A stretch of DNA of 64,000 nucleotides. Origin: Paenibacillus piscarius (lineage in GTDB: Bacteria > Bacillota > Bacilli > Paenibacillales > Paenibacillaceae). The DNA lies in assembly GCF_022234545.1 (NCBI RefSeq), contig NZ_JAIEUI010000004.1, positions 372,001 through 436,000 on the forward strand, written 5' to 3'. The position numbers were made by a program, and so were the translations under genes. The stretch's first letter is position 1, and each line of letters starts with the position of its first letter. Shown here piece by piece: positions 8,776-17,263 of the stretch. Below the pieces are notes generated by a model. It did not search any database. It was not told where the DNA came from and was given only the letters and a program-made list of their open reading frames with translations.

Positions 8776-10325
8776 GCGCCCACTCCTTTGTTCAGGCTGG
8801 AATAATCGCCCGCCGGCAATGCAGGCGGAGCGGCCGGCAGCGTCTTCTTCGCAGAGAGTCCGCGGCCGATCACACTGGCTGCCGCCTGGAAGCTAATCAG
8901 GTCGAAGGCCAGCGTGAACAGGAATTCATGCTTGGCAATATCGGCATCCCCGGCTCCGATAATGGAGACCACAATCCCCGACAGACCGGCGAGCATGGTA
9001 GCCAGAATCACAAGCAGCCGCTGCATCCCCCGGTAGTCCTTCGCGCGGAACGCGCTGACGAAGGACGGCATGTAGACGCCGATAATGACCGCCATCCAGA
9101 GCAGAATGAAGGCGAAGGGGCGGGGAGCAAGCTGCTCCTTCAGCGAGCTGTACAGGCTGAAGAAATGGCTATGCGCCCGGAACTCCTTGCCCACAGACTT
9201 CTCATAGTTCCCCATAGCTGCCGGCTTGATGGTATAAGCACTTTCGGCAGCCGTGTCGAGAATTGAACCAAGCTGGTCCGGGTGGGTCATATAATATTTC
9301 ATTATGGAGACGAAGCCGTAGCGGCTATAGAATTCGTTCTCCAGCAGATCCGACTTCACATCCACCGTCCCGTATTGGTCATAATAGGTATTGGATTTGA
9401 GAATCGCGAACTGCTCGTTAATGCCGAAGGACTGCAGCGCCTTCTCCGGATTCTCCGACTCCATCAGCACCCCGCGTGTCATCGCATGATATTGGTTAAT
9501 ATTCACGAATTCTTTGGAGATATTAAGATAGGTCGCAATACCGGCGAACATCATCAGCGCAGCCGACACCAGGGTAACCGTGCGGAACAGCTTGTCCCGG
9601 CGGATCCAGAACAGCGGAAGGGAGAGCAGGGCGATGACCATCCCCACCGGAGCATTCTGCTGCTTGGAGGTCGTAAGAATCAGCGTGCTGATCAGCAGGA
9701 CCGCAAGCATGGCATAATCGTTGTAACGCTTGCGGTAGAGCAGCAGCCAGGAAGCGAACACCATCATCATGGTCACCATCACCAGACTCTCTCCGAAGAA
9801 AGAGCTGAAATAGGCTGTATACGCCGTATCCCCGAAAATGAAGACAGCAAGGGCCGCAACCGCCATCCCCCGCTTAGCGGACATCTTCAGCGTGATCGCT
9901 TCAACCAGCAGGTAGACAGCCGCAGCATACAGCACCGTATAGATGGCCGCCTGGAACCGGATATCGAACACTTCCTTGCTGAACAGCAGCTTATTGATCC
10001 ATATCGCCAGCTTAATGAACAGGGACTGGGACGATACCACCATGGTGCTGTTCTCGTTGAAGTACTGGAAGATTCCGAACTGCTTCACGAAGTAACCGAA
10101 GTACTGGCTGTCATAGTCAGGGAGATTGAAGTATAAGCCGTTACTATATATTATCCGGTAAAAGTCACCGTTATCCGCCATCCCTACATAAGGAGACGTA
10201 AACAGTGCAATCACGGTCACGATAAGCACACCGAAAGCGGCGGCAAACGCCGGAGTAATCCGGATGCCGGCAAGTGTAATGCTTGGCCGGGTGGACAAGG
10301 ATGTGGTCTCTAAGTTGTTTATCAA
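8772..10325 (-). CDS. Polytopic membrane protein, possible GT-C glycosyltransferase (WsfD-like)
   Basis: This 517-residue protein has about 11-12 hydrophobic segments and a conserved-looking GMADNGDFYRI loop after the first helix, which resembles the acidic first loop of GT-C glycosyltransferases that use lipid-linked sugars. It resembles proteins annotated as glycan-biosynthesis hexose transferase WsfD; this is recall, not a search. The start is TTG at 10325 with GGGGTGA upstream; no better ATG exists before the first helix. B. subtilis ydaJKLMN has no such gene, so this is an extra operon member. It is coupled by overlap to the DUF2334 gene. It may add side-chain sugars. Confidence 0.6.
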   Translation of the reverse strand: MINNLETTSLSTRPSITLAGIRITPAFAAAFGVLIVTVIALFTSPYVGMADNGDFYRIIYSNGLYFNLPDYDSQYFGYFVKQFGIFQYFNENSTMVVSSQSLFIKLAIWINKLLFSKEVFDIRFQAAIYTVLYAAAVYLLVEAITLKMSAKRGMAVAALAVFIFGDTAYTAYFSSFFGESLVMVTMMMVFASWLLLYRKRYNDYAMLAVLLISTLILTTSKQQNAPVGMVIALLSLPLFWIRRDKLFRTVTLVSAALMMFAGIATYLNISKEFVNINQYHAMTRGVLMESENPEKALQSFGINEQFAILKSNTYYDQYGTVDVKSDLLENEFYSRYGFVSIMKYYMTHPDQLGSILDTAAESAYTIKPAAMGNYEKSVGKEFRAHSHFFSLYSSLKEQLAPRPFAFILLWMAVIIGVYMPSFVSAFRAKDYRGMQRLLVILATMLAGLSGIVVSIIGAGDADIAKHEFLFTLAFDLISFQAAASVIGRGLSAKKTLPAAPPALPAGDYSSLNKGVGA

Positions 10326-10344
10326 GCTGATTCACCCCGTTATA

Positions 10345-11487
10345 TTATTGGGCCTTATAGGAATACGCCAGCAGTGCCATCAGATTATCAAAAGAGTATG
10401 CCTGCTTCCCCGCAGGATCGCCGAATCCCCCGTACAGCGGACTTGCCGCATCAGTAACTCTGAATTCATTCATTCTTGCGATGCTGGACTGATAGAGTGA
10501 GCTGTCGTCCAGTTCCGCGCCAATCATGGCCGTAAGCGCATAGATCGCCGTAGACCGCACATCATTCATCGGCTCGCCGTCACGTGTGTACTTTCCATAC
10601 AGCGTTCCTGCTTCAACATGCTCTGTAATATAGCGGATGCTTGCCGGCTTCTGGAGACCAAGCTCTGCCAAATGAAGAATCGAGAGCAGAGACTCTACCG
10701 TATTGATACCTTCCGAGCGGTATTGCTTCGTGCTGTAATCAAACCGGGTCTCATAGAACGGGAACGAATCGGACAGATATCCCTCCTCCAGAATACCAGT
10801 CATATTATGGAGCAAACTCTCTCTTGATTCGCTAGATATCGACAAATTCTGCATCACACCCAGATCAATATAACACAAAGTTACGAATCCGTTGACCACT
10901 TTGAAGAAATTGTCATAGATGTCATAAATGTAACCATTCTTCGCGTTGTTTTTATAGAAACGAATACCATATTTCTCAGCTTCTTCAGTATATTCCGGCT
11001 GGCCGAATTGCTGCCCGGCTTCATACAGTGCACCGATCATCCGCAGGTCATCGACCGCCGCATTCACGGGATAGCGCTTCTCCAGCTTGGGGCTGAAGCG
11101 GTAGCTGAAGCCGCCCTCCATATCGAAGGTCCTGCGGGCCAGTGCCCATTGCCGGCCGAACCGCTCCTGATCGCCCATCCGCACCGCCGCCTCCATCATC
11201 AGGGAGGCAGACTCGCTCAGCACCTCATGGCCTGTAGCCATTTCTGCCGACTCACCAGTCTCCTGCAGATTCGTGTATACCCCGTGGGAGCCCATAAGCT
11301 GCGTATCTATGAAATGCAGTAATTGCTGCTGCTCCGGTCCGGGTTCACGCTGCACCTCTTCCGGCCGGGTGCTTGCTGCCGCGGAGGCTGCTGGTGTTCC
11401 AGCCGGAGGGACTGCGTTCCCCCCGCAGGAGGTGAGCAGGAGCACCGTCATGCCGAGCGCAGCCATTGTGCTGAATCTATATCCCAA
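10345..11487 (-). CDS. ydaJ: GH8-family glycosidase lipoprotein (YdaJ-like)
   Basis: The 380-residue protein starts with a lipoprotein signal peptide ending LLLTSC, so it should be anchored outside the membrane by a lipidated Cys near residue 21. The rest is all-helical with repeated hydrophobic patterns, as in the (alpha/alpha)6 barrel of glycoside hydrolase family 8, and length matches B. subtilis YdaJ (about 358). GH8 partners in such loci trim or release the exopolysaccharide. The TTG at 11487 is preferred because it supplies the basic N-region; ATG at 11466 is an alternative. It is the first gene of the leftward operon, with 19 bases to the next gene. Confidence 0.78.
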   Translation of the reverse strand: MGYRFSTMAALGMTVLLLTSCGGNAVPPAGTPAASAAASTRPEEVQREPGPEQQQLLHFIDTQLMGSHGVYTNLQETGESAEMATGHEVLSESASLMMEAAVRMGDQERFGRQWALARRTFDMEGGFSYRFSPKLEKRYPVNAAVDDLRMIGALYEAGQQFGQPEYTEEAEKYGIRFYKNNAKNGYIYDIYDNFFKVVNGFVTLCYIDLGVMQNLSISSESRESLLHNMTGILEEGYLSDSFPFYETRFDYSTKQYRSEGINTVESLLSILHLAELGLQKPASIRYITEHVEAGTLYGKYTRDGEPMNDVRSTAIYALTAMIGAELDDSSLYQSSIARMNEFRVTDAASPLYGGFGDPAGKQAYSFDNLMALLAYSYKAQ

Positions 11488-11603
11488 GTGGTGTCACATC
11501 CTTACCAGACTACTTCGTAATAACGCATATTAATATAACGGTAATTATTGTCACATTCTTTACTGTTTCTGCGAACAATATGTGTCTTTTACACAACAAA
11601 AAA

Positions 11604-11636
11604 AGCTGCTCCTGTGTCATCAAGACCGGAACAGCT
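11604..11636 (-). terminator. Intrinsic terminator of the K+ channel / ATP-grasp cluster
   Basis: Nine-base stem (11604-11612 with 11628-11636, one G-T wobble). In the leftward strand it is followed by TTTTTTTG. It ends the six-gene cluster transcribed from about 15.9 kb. Confidence 0.85.
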
Positions 11637-11660
11637 CCGTGCGTCGTATATTTATTTTCT

Positions 11661-12677
11661 CTAACTCTGGATTATTCTCCGGTACGTCTCCTCATCGGCC
11701 ACAATATAGAGTCTCGCGTCCGCCGGAATCCGCTGGTCCAGCTTGCGGTTAATGCCGAGATCACCGCGGTCGGACAGCAGGGTTGCCCCCTGCCGGAGCA
11801 GGTCCTGAAACGCATCCCCATAGGTGCCCCAGCCGCTGCTTCGGGGAATCTCATAGATATCGTCGCCGTGCTCCCGGCTGAGCAGCTGGTGAATGACCTC
11901 GGCGTTCCCCTCCTGGAGGGCCGACCGGACCGCCAGCCGGGAGATGGCATCATGCGAGAGCACGAACTCGTTCACCTGCACATGCTTGAAGTTCTGAATA
12001 TTCTTCTCCTGCATAATCTCCACCGTAGTATGTACCTGCGGGGCGATCCGCTCAATGCTGGACGCAATCAGCAGTGTCTTGCCGTCACTTAGCGAAGCCT
12101 CATCGATTCGGGTATCGCTGAACACAATCGCCGCCCTCGCGCTCCCGATATTCGCCTTCAGCAGGATTTCGTCACTTGCGGCATCCCCGCTGATGAAGTG
12201 GACCTGCTCCAGCTCCTCCAGCGGATGACGCCCGTTCTCATCGATAATCACGATCCCGCATCCCTTGTCATAACACAGAATCTCATCGACTGCCGCCTTC
12301 GTCTTGCGGTTCCAGTTAATCAGCACTACATGATTATGCCCGTGAAAGGTCAACGTTCCGGCTCCTCTCCTGCGCTGCATTTCTCCCATGGCATCAATAA
12401 TCTTGCCAATGACCAGACTGAGCAGTCCAATCCCGAAAATGTACAGGAACATCGTAAATATTTTGCCCGTGGACGTAGTGGCAAAGTAGTCGCCATAGCC
12501 GACCGTAGCCATCGTGGTCATGACCCAGTACAAGGCGTTGAACCAGCTGTGGAACGTATCAGGCTCCAGCAAATAGGCGGTCGTCGCGCTCAGAAGAATA
12601 AATGCCAGAATGACCAGCGCTATAGATTTCTTCCTCAAATGCAGCAGCTTGCCGGACAACCGGATCAGAAAGTGCAA
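11661..12677 (-). CDS. Two-TM potassium channel with TrkA-N/RCK domain (YugO-like)
   Basis: This 338-residue protein has two membrane helices (about 18-37 and 80-100) around a pore loop with the selectivity filter TVGYGD at residues 58-63. A cytoplasmic nucleotide-binding RCK/TrkA-N domain follows from about 115 (VVLINWN start, then a Rossmann alternation). It should conduct K+ gated by a cytosolic ligand. B. subtilis YugO, which carries K+ signals in biofilms, has the same layout. The start is TTG with AGGGATGAG just ahead. It is the last gene of a cluster with a DUF350 membrane protein and an ATP-grasp ligase, which suggests its gating is tied to that module; this is inference. Confidence 0.92.
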   Translation of the reverse strand: MHFLIRLSGKLLHLRKKSIALVILAFILLSATTAYLLEPDTFHSWFNALYWVMTTMATVGYGDYFATTSTGKIFTMFLYIFGIGLLSLVIGKIIDAMGEMQRRRGAGTLTFHGHNHVVLINWNRKTKAAVDEILCYDKGCGIVIIDENGRHPLEELEQVHFISGDAASDEILLKANIGSARAAIVFSDTRIDEASLSDGKTLLIASSIERIAPQVHTTVEIMQEKNIQNFKHVQVNEFVLSHDAISRLAVRSALQEGNAEVIHQLLSREHGDDIYEIPRSSGWGTYGDAFQDLLRQGATLLSDRGDLGINRKLDQRIPADARLYIVADEETYRRIIQS

Positions 12678-12715
12678 AGCTCATCCCTGCCTTCAGGTTA
12701 TTGAAGCCTCTCCTG

Positions 12716-13108
12716 TTAGATAATCAGACTGCTGACAGCAAAGGCGGTTCCGATGAACACCAGGCAGAGCGTAAGGCCGACAGCGACATTCGCCTTCTGC
12801 AATTGCTCTGAGATCCGGAACCCGGGTGTGAACAGCTCGAACAGCCAGTAAGAGGCAATCAGGCAGACATACCCGACAGCGAACCACAGCATCATGAACC
12901 AGATCGAGGTGTTTGTATACGCTGCTACACCAAGGATAATCGCCGTAGCAAGGAATTTGCCGCCAAAAGCCAAAGCTACCGCCACATTCCCCTTCTTCAG
13001 CTCCTCCATGTCCTTAAATGGGGTCATCAGTGTGAAGACCACCATACCGATCACCTGAAGCAGCACAATGGTCAGAATACTGACAACCAGATTAATTGCA
13101 ATCGTCAT
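12716..13108 (-). CDS. DUF350 membrane protein (YjfL-like)
   Basis: The 130-residue protein has four membrane helices arranged as two similar halves; each half carries a K-G/A-N-x-A-V motif (KKGNVAVAL near 39, QKANVAVGL near 104). This internal duplication is typical of DUF350, which includes E. coli YjfL. Function is unknown; in enterobacteria the family sits with a glutathionylspermidine-synthase-like ligase, as it does here. The start codon overlaps the preceding lipoprotein stop (ATGA). A role in the membrane complex with the neighbouring K+ channel is a guess from context. Confidence 0.85.
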   Translation of the reverse strand: MTIAINLVVSILTIVLLQVIGMVVFTLMTPFKDMEELKKGNVAVALAFGGKFLATAIILGVAAYTNTSIWFMMLWFAVGYVCLIASYWLFELFTPGFRISEQLQKANVAVGLTLCLVFIGTAFAVSSLII

Positions 13109-13758
13109 TTAGCCCACCCCCGAAATTTCGCATAAGCCGAATCATAGTCGGCAAAATCATGTACTTCCTCCAGCACTACGGAGACCGTTTTCTGCTTCTC
13201 TAGCAGAGTGTAACGCTTGTCGTCAATCGGCTGCTTCACCCGGTTGCCGGAGGGCAGCTCGATGACGGCGAAATTTCTGGTTTTGTTCTGATACTGTGTT
13301 TTGTAGACGCCGACCAGATCGACATCCGTTGTGATGGAGACCTTCAGATTCGCCAGATCCTCCGCTGCCGTCTTCTGGTCGGCATAGGATTTCAGCGTAG
13401 TCCAGCTGGACAGCTTGACCTCATTCTTCTGGTCGGCATCAGTAGTCAGCTCGGCATCCATGAACTGGAGCGTCCAGACGGTATCCCCTGTGGCATAGTT
13501 CCCGTCGTTGGGAAGCAGCTCATTATCCGGCAGAATGGTCATATCGCTGCCGACGAGATCCCCGACCTTGCCTTCCACCACCCGGTAGTCCCACGGAACC
13601 CGTGATACACTCTCTGTCGTATCCGTCCCGGTATGAAACACACTGTTGCTGTCCGCTGAACATGCACTCAGCAGCAGAACTGCCAGCAGCAGCATGGCGG
13701 TCAGCAGCCCGCCCCGGCTTCCCCCTCCGGGAGCATGCCCCTTACTACTCTTGAACAT
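13105..13758 (-). CDS. Cluster lipoprotein (DUF4247-like)
   Basis: This 217-residue protein has a basic N-terminus, a hydrophobic stretch and a lipobox LLLSAC, so it should be a lipoprotein facing outwards. The start is taken as ATG at 13758, since GAGGGGG lies seven bases before it; the in-frame TTG at 13764 is too close to that site. The mature part has no catalytic motif that I recognise. I recall DUF4247 lipoproteins beside DUF350 genes in related bacilli, but could not verify this. It overlaps the ATP-grasp gene by 14 bases and the DUF350 gene by 4, so all three are translationally coupled. Confidence 0.75.
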   Translation of the reverse strand: MFKSSKGHAPGGGSRGGLLTAMLLLAVLLLSACSADSNSVFHTGTDTTESVSRVPWDYRVVEGKVGDLVGSDMTILPDNELLPNDGNYATGDTVWTLQFMDAELTTDADQKNEVKLSSWTTLKSYADQKTAAEDLANLKVSITTDVDLVGVYKTQYQNKTRNFAVIELPSGNRVKQPIDDKRYTLLEKQKTVSVVLEEVHDFADYDSAYAKFRGWAK

Positions 13759-14968
13759 CTTCAAGCCCCCTCACTCCTAGCGCGATAAAATGGCTGGCAT
13801 TGCCTGTAATCGGCCCGCCGGCCCGGCCGAGCAGCCCGCAGGGCTCCCCGTTGATGACGAACATGCCGGTCAGCAGATGCAGCTCTCCTTCGGGTGTCAT
13901 AATCCGGGCCATGTCTGCCCGCTTCTGGTAGACCACCGGGAACAGCTCGCTGCTGTCATAGCCTGCTTCATCCTCGATTTCCAGCTCCCCGCTGTCGCTA
14001 TAGATCCGCACAGAACCGCCCTCGCGGCCGAATACGGACTTGGATACAAAGCTCTCGGAGAATACCGCCTTATTATAGGTTGGCAGGATATAACGGGCGA
14101 TTGTCTGCCGCTCCTCTTCACTGAACAGCAGGCCAAGCTCATACATACCCCAGACCGCTGCAATCAGCCCCTTCGACTGGAGAATAATGCTGTGCGGCCC
14201 GTTGAACAGCTGCAGCTTCCCGGTCTCAACGGCATAGGCCAGCGCGTCACCGCCTTCATCCACCGACATCCATTCCTTCGGGTACAGGGCAAACATCCGC
14301 TCAATCCCCCGTCCCTCTGCATCCTTGACAACTCCCTCGTCAATCCACAGATCCAGGCAATCCACGCAGCGGACATCAAGTCCGCTATGGGCGGCAAGCG
14401 CCTCAATCGTCCCGCTGTCCTCCTCGTGGCTGCCATAATCGATACAGGCTACGGTGTCGGGCCGCTCCACACTCCAGGCGGCAGCAAGCTGCTGCTTCAT
14501 CGCCCCGTTCGCGCTGCCCACCCCCGCCTGCTCACAAATCCACGGTGTAGCAATGGAGGCTTCCACATATCCGGTCGGCGTATCTGCGTTCAGCTCCAGC
14601 AGCTTAATGGTCCCGTCACCGGCAACGGCAAAATCAAACCGCGCATACCGGCTGATCTTCCCGGGCTCCGGCAGCGGGCAATCTTCAAGCATCTGCCACA
14701 GGACCGGAGGAATGCCCAGCAGATCATACAGGTCTTGCCGGTGGTGGATGTAGCGCACAGCCTTATCCAGGATCATCCAGAGCCGGGTTGAGGCTTCCTT
14801 CAGCTCCTCGTAGGTCTTGCGCCGCATGACCGCGACTGCATCCAGCCAGTATTCCTCCTCCTCCAGATCGGCCCACGTGAAGCCCAGCTCATGCAGCTGC
14901 CGGACACGCGGCTCCCGCTCCAGTGCTGACTGGTCGATATATTCGAATACGCTCTCTGCCTGGCTCAT
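13745..14968 (-). CDS. Glutathionylspermidine-synthase-like ATP-grasp ligase (YgiC/YjfC-like)
   Basis: The 407-residue protein matches the C-terminal amide-ligase half of glutathionylspermidine synthase: it has the ELNADTPTG motif near residue 133 and a C-terminal GRAGGPITGNASHF segment. Stand-alone versions (YgiC, YjfC) lack the amidase half and are thought to form an amide bond on a peptide, not to make glutathionylspermidine. It starts with ATG overlapping the stop of the Gly-Gly-tailed protein by four bases, so ligase and tail protein are made together. The most economical hypothesis is that the neighbour's C-terminus is its substrate. The amine donor is unknown. Confidence 0.85.
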   Translation of the reverse strand: MSQAESVFEYIDQSALEREPRVRQLHELGFTWADLEEEEYWLDAVAVMRRKTYEELKEASTRLWMILDKAVRYIHHRQDLYDLLGIPPVLWQMLEDCPLPEPGKISRYARFDFAVAGDGTIKLLELNADTPTGYVEASIATPWICEQAGVGSANGAMKQQLAAAWSVERPDTVACIDYGSHEEDSGTIEALAAHSGLDVRCVDCLDLWIDEGVVKDAEGRGIERMFALYPKEWMSVDEGGDALAYAVETGKLQLFNGPHSIILQSKGLIAAVWGMYELGLLFSEEERQTIARYILPTYNKAVFSESFVSKSVFGREGGSVRIYSDSGELEIEDEAGYDSSELFPVVYQKRADMARIMTPEGELHLLTGMFVINGEPCGLLGRAGGPITGNASHFIALGVRGLEDVQE

Positions 14969-15657
14969 CCGCCGAAACCGCTCTTGCCGGATCTGCTGGA
15001 GCTTTTGCCGGAGCTTATGCCGGAACCCGACTTGGACTTGCTGGAGCCCAGTCCGCTGGAGGTGCCGCCGATGCCGCCCGATTTGGAGGATTTGTTCCTT
15101 CTCGTGATGGAACCGGTGGATGAGGTGGAGGTCTTCGGCTTCACTACCGAGCCTGCAACGGGCTTGTTCTGAAACCGTCCGCTGTTGTAGGTTGGCGGTT
15201 TATAGGTAGTCCGTGTGCCTCCATAATAAGTAGGCCGGTCATTGTACCAGCCGCGTGAAGAGTAGTAGGAGCCGTTATTGAACAGCATGTGATACAGCAG
15301 CACATCATCCCAACCGAAGCCGGAGCTGTATCCGCCGTAATTGTTGATGACCGTTGTGCCGCCTGAGGTTACAGCTCCCTGGCCCTCCTGAATGGTCTCC
15401 TGCTGGCTCTCATCCGGGTATGGAATATTCCAGTCCACATTCTTGTCGAAATACGCCTTCACTTCCTCGGTAGACCACGAGACCAGCTTCGGCTCCTCAG
15501 CGCTGCCTCCGCTGGCCCCGGCGCCTCCGGGAACAAATAACGCATTGGCCAGCAGGGCAATCCCGAGCGAGGTGGACAACACGCGGACCGGCTTGCCGTC
15601 CGGGGTGAACAGCCGGCTTACCGGGGATTCTTTAGCATTCTCTTCGTCTTTGGCCAA
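14965..15657 (-). CDS. Ser/Gly/Lys-tailed protein ending in Gly-Gly (YgiB/YjfM-like)
   Basis: The start is TTG at 15657, seven bases after GGAAGGAGG; upstream in-frame ATGs lack a site. The 230-residue product begins LAKDEENAKESPV, has one hydrophobic helix (about 28-45), a Tyr/Asn/Gly-rich middle (YGGYSSGFGWDD, SYYSSRGWYND) and a 60-residue tail made almost only of Ser, Gly and Lys, ending GKSGFGG. E. coli YgiB (DUF1190) has the same design: one hydrophobic segment, aromatic/Gly middle, Ser/Arg-rich end finishing in GG, next to the YgiC ligase. I propose it is a functional analogue and the ligase's substrate. Direct homology is not shown. Confidence 0.7.
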   Translation of the reverse strand: MAKDEENAKESPVSRLFTPDGKPVRVLSTSLGIALLANALFVPGGAGASGGSAEEPKLVSWSTEEVKAYFDKNVDWNIPYPDESQQETIQEGQGAVTSGGTTVINNYGGYSSGFGWDDVLLYHMLFNNGSYYSSRGWYNDRPTYYGGTRTTYKPPTYNSGRFQNKPVAGSVVKPKTSTSSTGSITRRNKSSKSGGIGGTSSGLGSSKSKSGSGISSGKSSSRSGKSGFGG

Positions 15658-15685
15658 CTTGGGCCCTCCTTCCCTCATATTCATG

Positions 15686-15910
15686 CTATTCTTCTGTACG
15701 CATCGGAACCAGCAGCAGCTCCAGCGTCCCTTCATCCACATTCAGTCTGCCTTCAACTGTCTCGAATTCACGGCCGCCCACCACAATATAATTCACATGC
15801 TCCAGAGCTGTAATCATATTCATACTCCAGACGCGCTCCTCAATCCGGTTCAGACTGCCCTCCGGCTGCTTCTCGAACAGGATGACTCTCATGCCGTTAT
15901 CCATTTCCAT
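15686..15910 (-). CDS. Small protein at the head of the ATP-grasp cluster
   Basis: The ATG at 15910 has AAAGAGGAG six bases ahead; the frame stays open upstream to 15964 but without a site. The 74-residue product (MEMDNGMRVILFEKQ...) is hydrophilic, with predicted beta strands (MITALEHVNYIVVGGREF) and an acidic end. I recognise no family. It ends 28 bases before the TTG of the Gly-Gly-tailed protein, so it is probably the first gene of that operon. Function unknown. Confidence 0.65.
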   Translation of the reverse strand: MEMDNGMRVILFEKQPEGSLNRIEERVWSMNMITALEHVNYIVVGGREFETVEGRLNVDEGTLELLLVPMRTEE

Positions 15911-16069
15911 CCCCATCTCCTCTTTGAACACTCGTATGCTTCTGATACGCTGCTTAGACCGCATCGTTCCAGGTTTCGCTCCCTGGAAGATTCTCTCTTC
16001 AGATCAACTAAATTCTATGCCGGACCGGTGCGTTTAGCAATCGGAAATCACGAAAGGGACAGCTCCGCT

Positions 16070-17224
16070 TCACAGTACCCGCTGTACCCAGCTGTCCATA
16101 ACCTGGTCCGGACGTATGCCTAAGTCCCGTTCCAGCAATTCCTTGTATTTATCGTAGTGTGTCCTGAATCCGATGAAATCCCCCAGGTCAGCGTAGCTCC
16201 GCAGTATCAGCCTGCAGATCTGGTCCGAATACGGATCTGCGGACTGCAGGTCCAGCAGCCGCTCCAGCGCCTGCCGCGGCCGTCCGGAGGCTAATTCGTA
16301 TTCAGCAGAATGCACTGCCATACGGATATACCGCACCTGCAGCTCCTTGCGCCGGATCTCGGCCCAGTCATAATGATGCTCGTCCAGATAATCTCCCCGG
16401 TACAGCTGCAGGATGCTCTCGCGGCTCAGCCATTCCGCTTCCGATTCCACAGGCGTACCGGAATACCCCTGCTCGAACTCTTCCACATCAAGCATGACCT
16501 GCTCCTTGGTCAGCCTGTACCGCTCCTGTGAGAATTCAACCAGAATGTCCATCTCCCATGCCTTCAGCAGCTTGCGGATATGATACACAGTGGTATGCAG
16601 ATTCGTAACTGCCTTCTCCGGCTTGAAATCCGGCCAGACGAGATCAACGATCGTATCCTTCAGAATCCACTGGCCGCGGTTATGCAGCAGCAGGGCGAAT
16701 ACCTCCTGCGCCTTGCTCGTCCGCCACTGCATCTTGCGTCCCGGCTGTGTGCTGTCCACGAACTCCAGCCGCTTGAAGCAGAGGATCGACAGCTGCTTCC
16801 CGGCCGATTCAGCCTCTGGCGGGGGCGGCAGGGATGGCGCAGCCTCAGCATCAGCCGCAGTCGGTACGGCACGGGGCTCCAGCCGCTCCAGCGTCTTGCT
16901 CAGCCGCTGGGAGGTTACCGGCTTCAGCAGGTAATCAACCGCATTTAATTCAAACGCCTCAATCGCATACTCGCTATAGGCTGTAATATAAACGATCCGG
17001 GTATTGCTGTTAAGACCGGCAATATACTCTCCGGCCTCCAGCCCGTTCATTTCCGGCATGCCGATATCCAGGAAGACGATATCGGCCTGCTCCCGCTCCA
17101 GATGCGCAATCCCGGTCCGCGCCGAGGTGTATTTTCCGCTGATCTCAAGGCGCCCATCCTTCAGGAGCAGGCGCTCCAGATGCTGCAGCGCAGGCTTCTC
17201 ATCATCGATCAGTATTGCTCTCAT
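16070..17224 (-). CDS. SARP-type response regulator (REC - wHTH - BTAD)
   Basis: The 384-residue protein has a receiver domain (1-120; phosphoacceptor D53 in FLDIGMPEMNG, conserved DD at 7-8 and K near 103), a Pro/Ala-rich linker (about 115-140), an OmpR-like winged helix (about 145-235) and a BTAD helical domain (about 240-384). This is the domain order of SARP-like regulators. It should bind DNA when phosphorylated. The start has AGGAGGTGAG upstream. The kinase gene directly upstream ends 39 bases away on the same strand, so that kinase is the likely partner. Target genes are unknown. Confidence 0.9.
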   Translation of the reverse strand: MRAILIDDEKPALQHLERLLLKDGRLEISGKYTSARTGIAHLEREQADIVFLDIGMPEMNGLEAGEYIAGLNSNTRIVYITAYSEYAIEAFELNAVDYLLKPVTSQRLSKTLERLEPRAVPTAADAEAAPSLPPPPEAESAGKQLSILCFKRLEFVDSTQPGRKMQWRTSKAQEVFALLLHNRGQWILKDTIVDLVWPDFKPEKAVTNLHTTVYHIRKLLKAWEMDILVEFSQERYRLTKEQVMLDVEEFEQGYSGTPVESEAEWLSRESILQLYRGDYLDEHHYDWAEIRRKELQVRYIRMAVHSAEYELASGRPRQALERLLDLQSADPYSDQICRLILRSYADLGDFIGFRTHYDKYKELLERDLGIRPDQVMDSWVQRVL

Positions 17225-17263
17225 CGCAAGGACTCACCTCCTGTTGCCTGTTCTTGAATTCTG

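Noticed and set aside
9282..10136. 284-codon His/Gln-rich frame opposite the 517-residue membrane protein
   Set aside because: Composition is that of an antisense to hydrophobic codons. No ribosome site.
11488..11603. c-di-GMP riboswitch ahead of the exopolysaccharide operon
   Set aside because: None of the conserved GEMM core segments are present in the 115 bases before the GH8 gene.
13790..14791. 333-codon frame opposite the ATP-grasp ligase
   Set aside because: No start site and no recognisable motif; ligase motifs are clear on the other strand.
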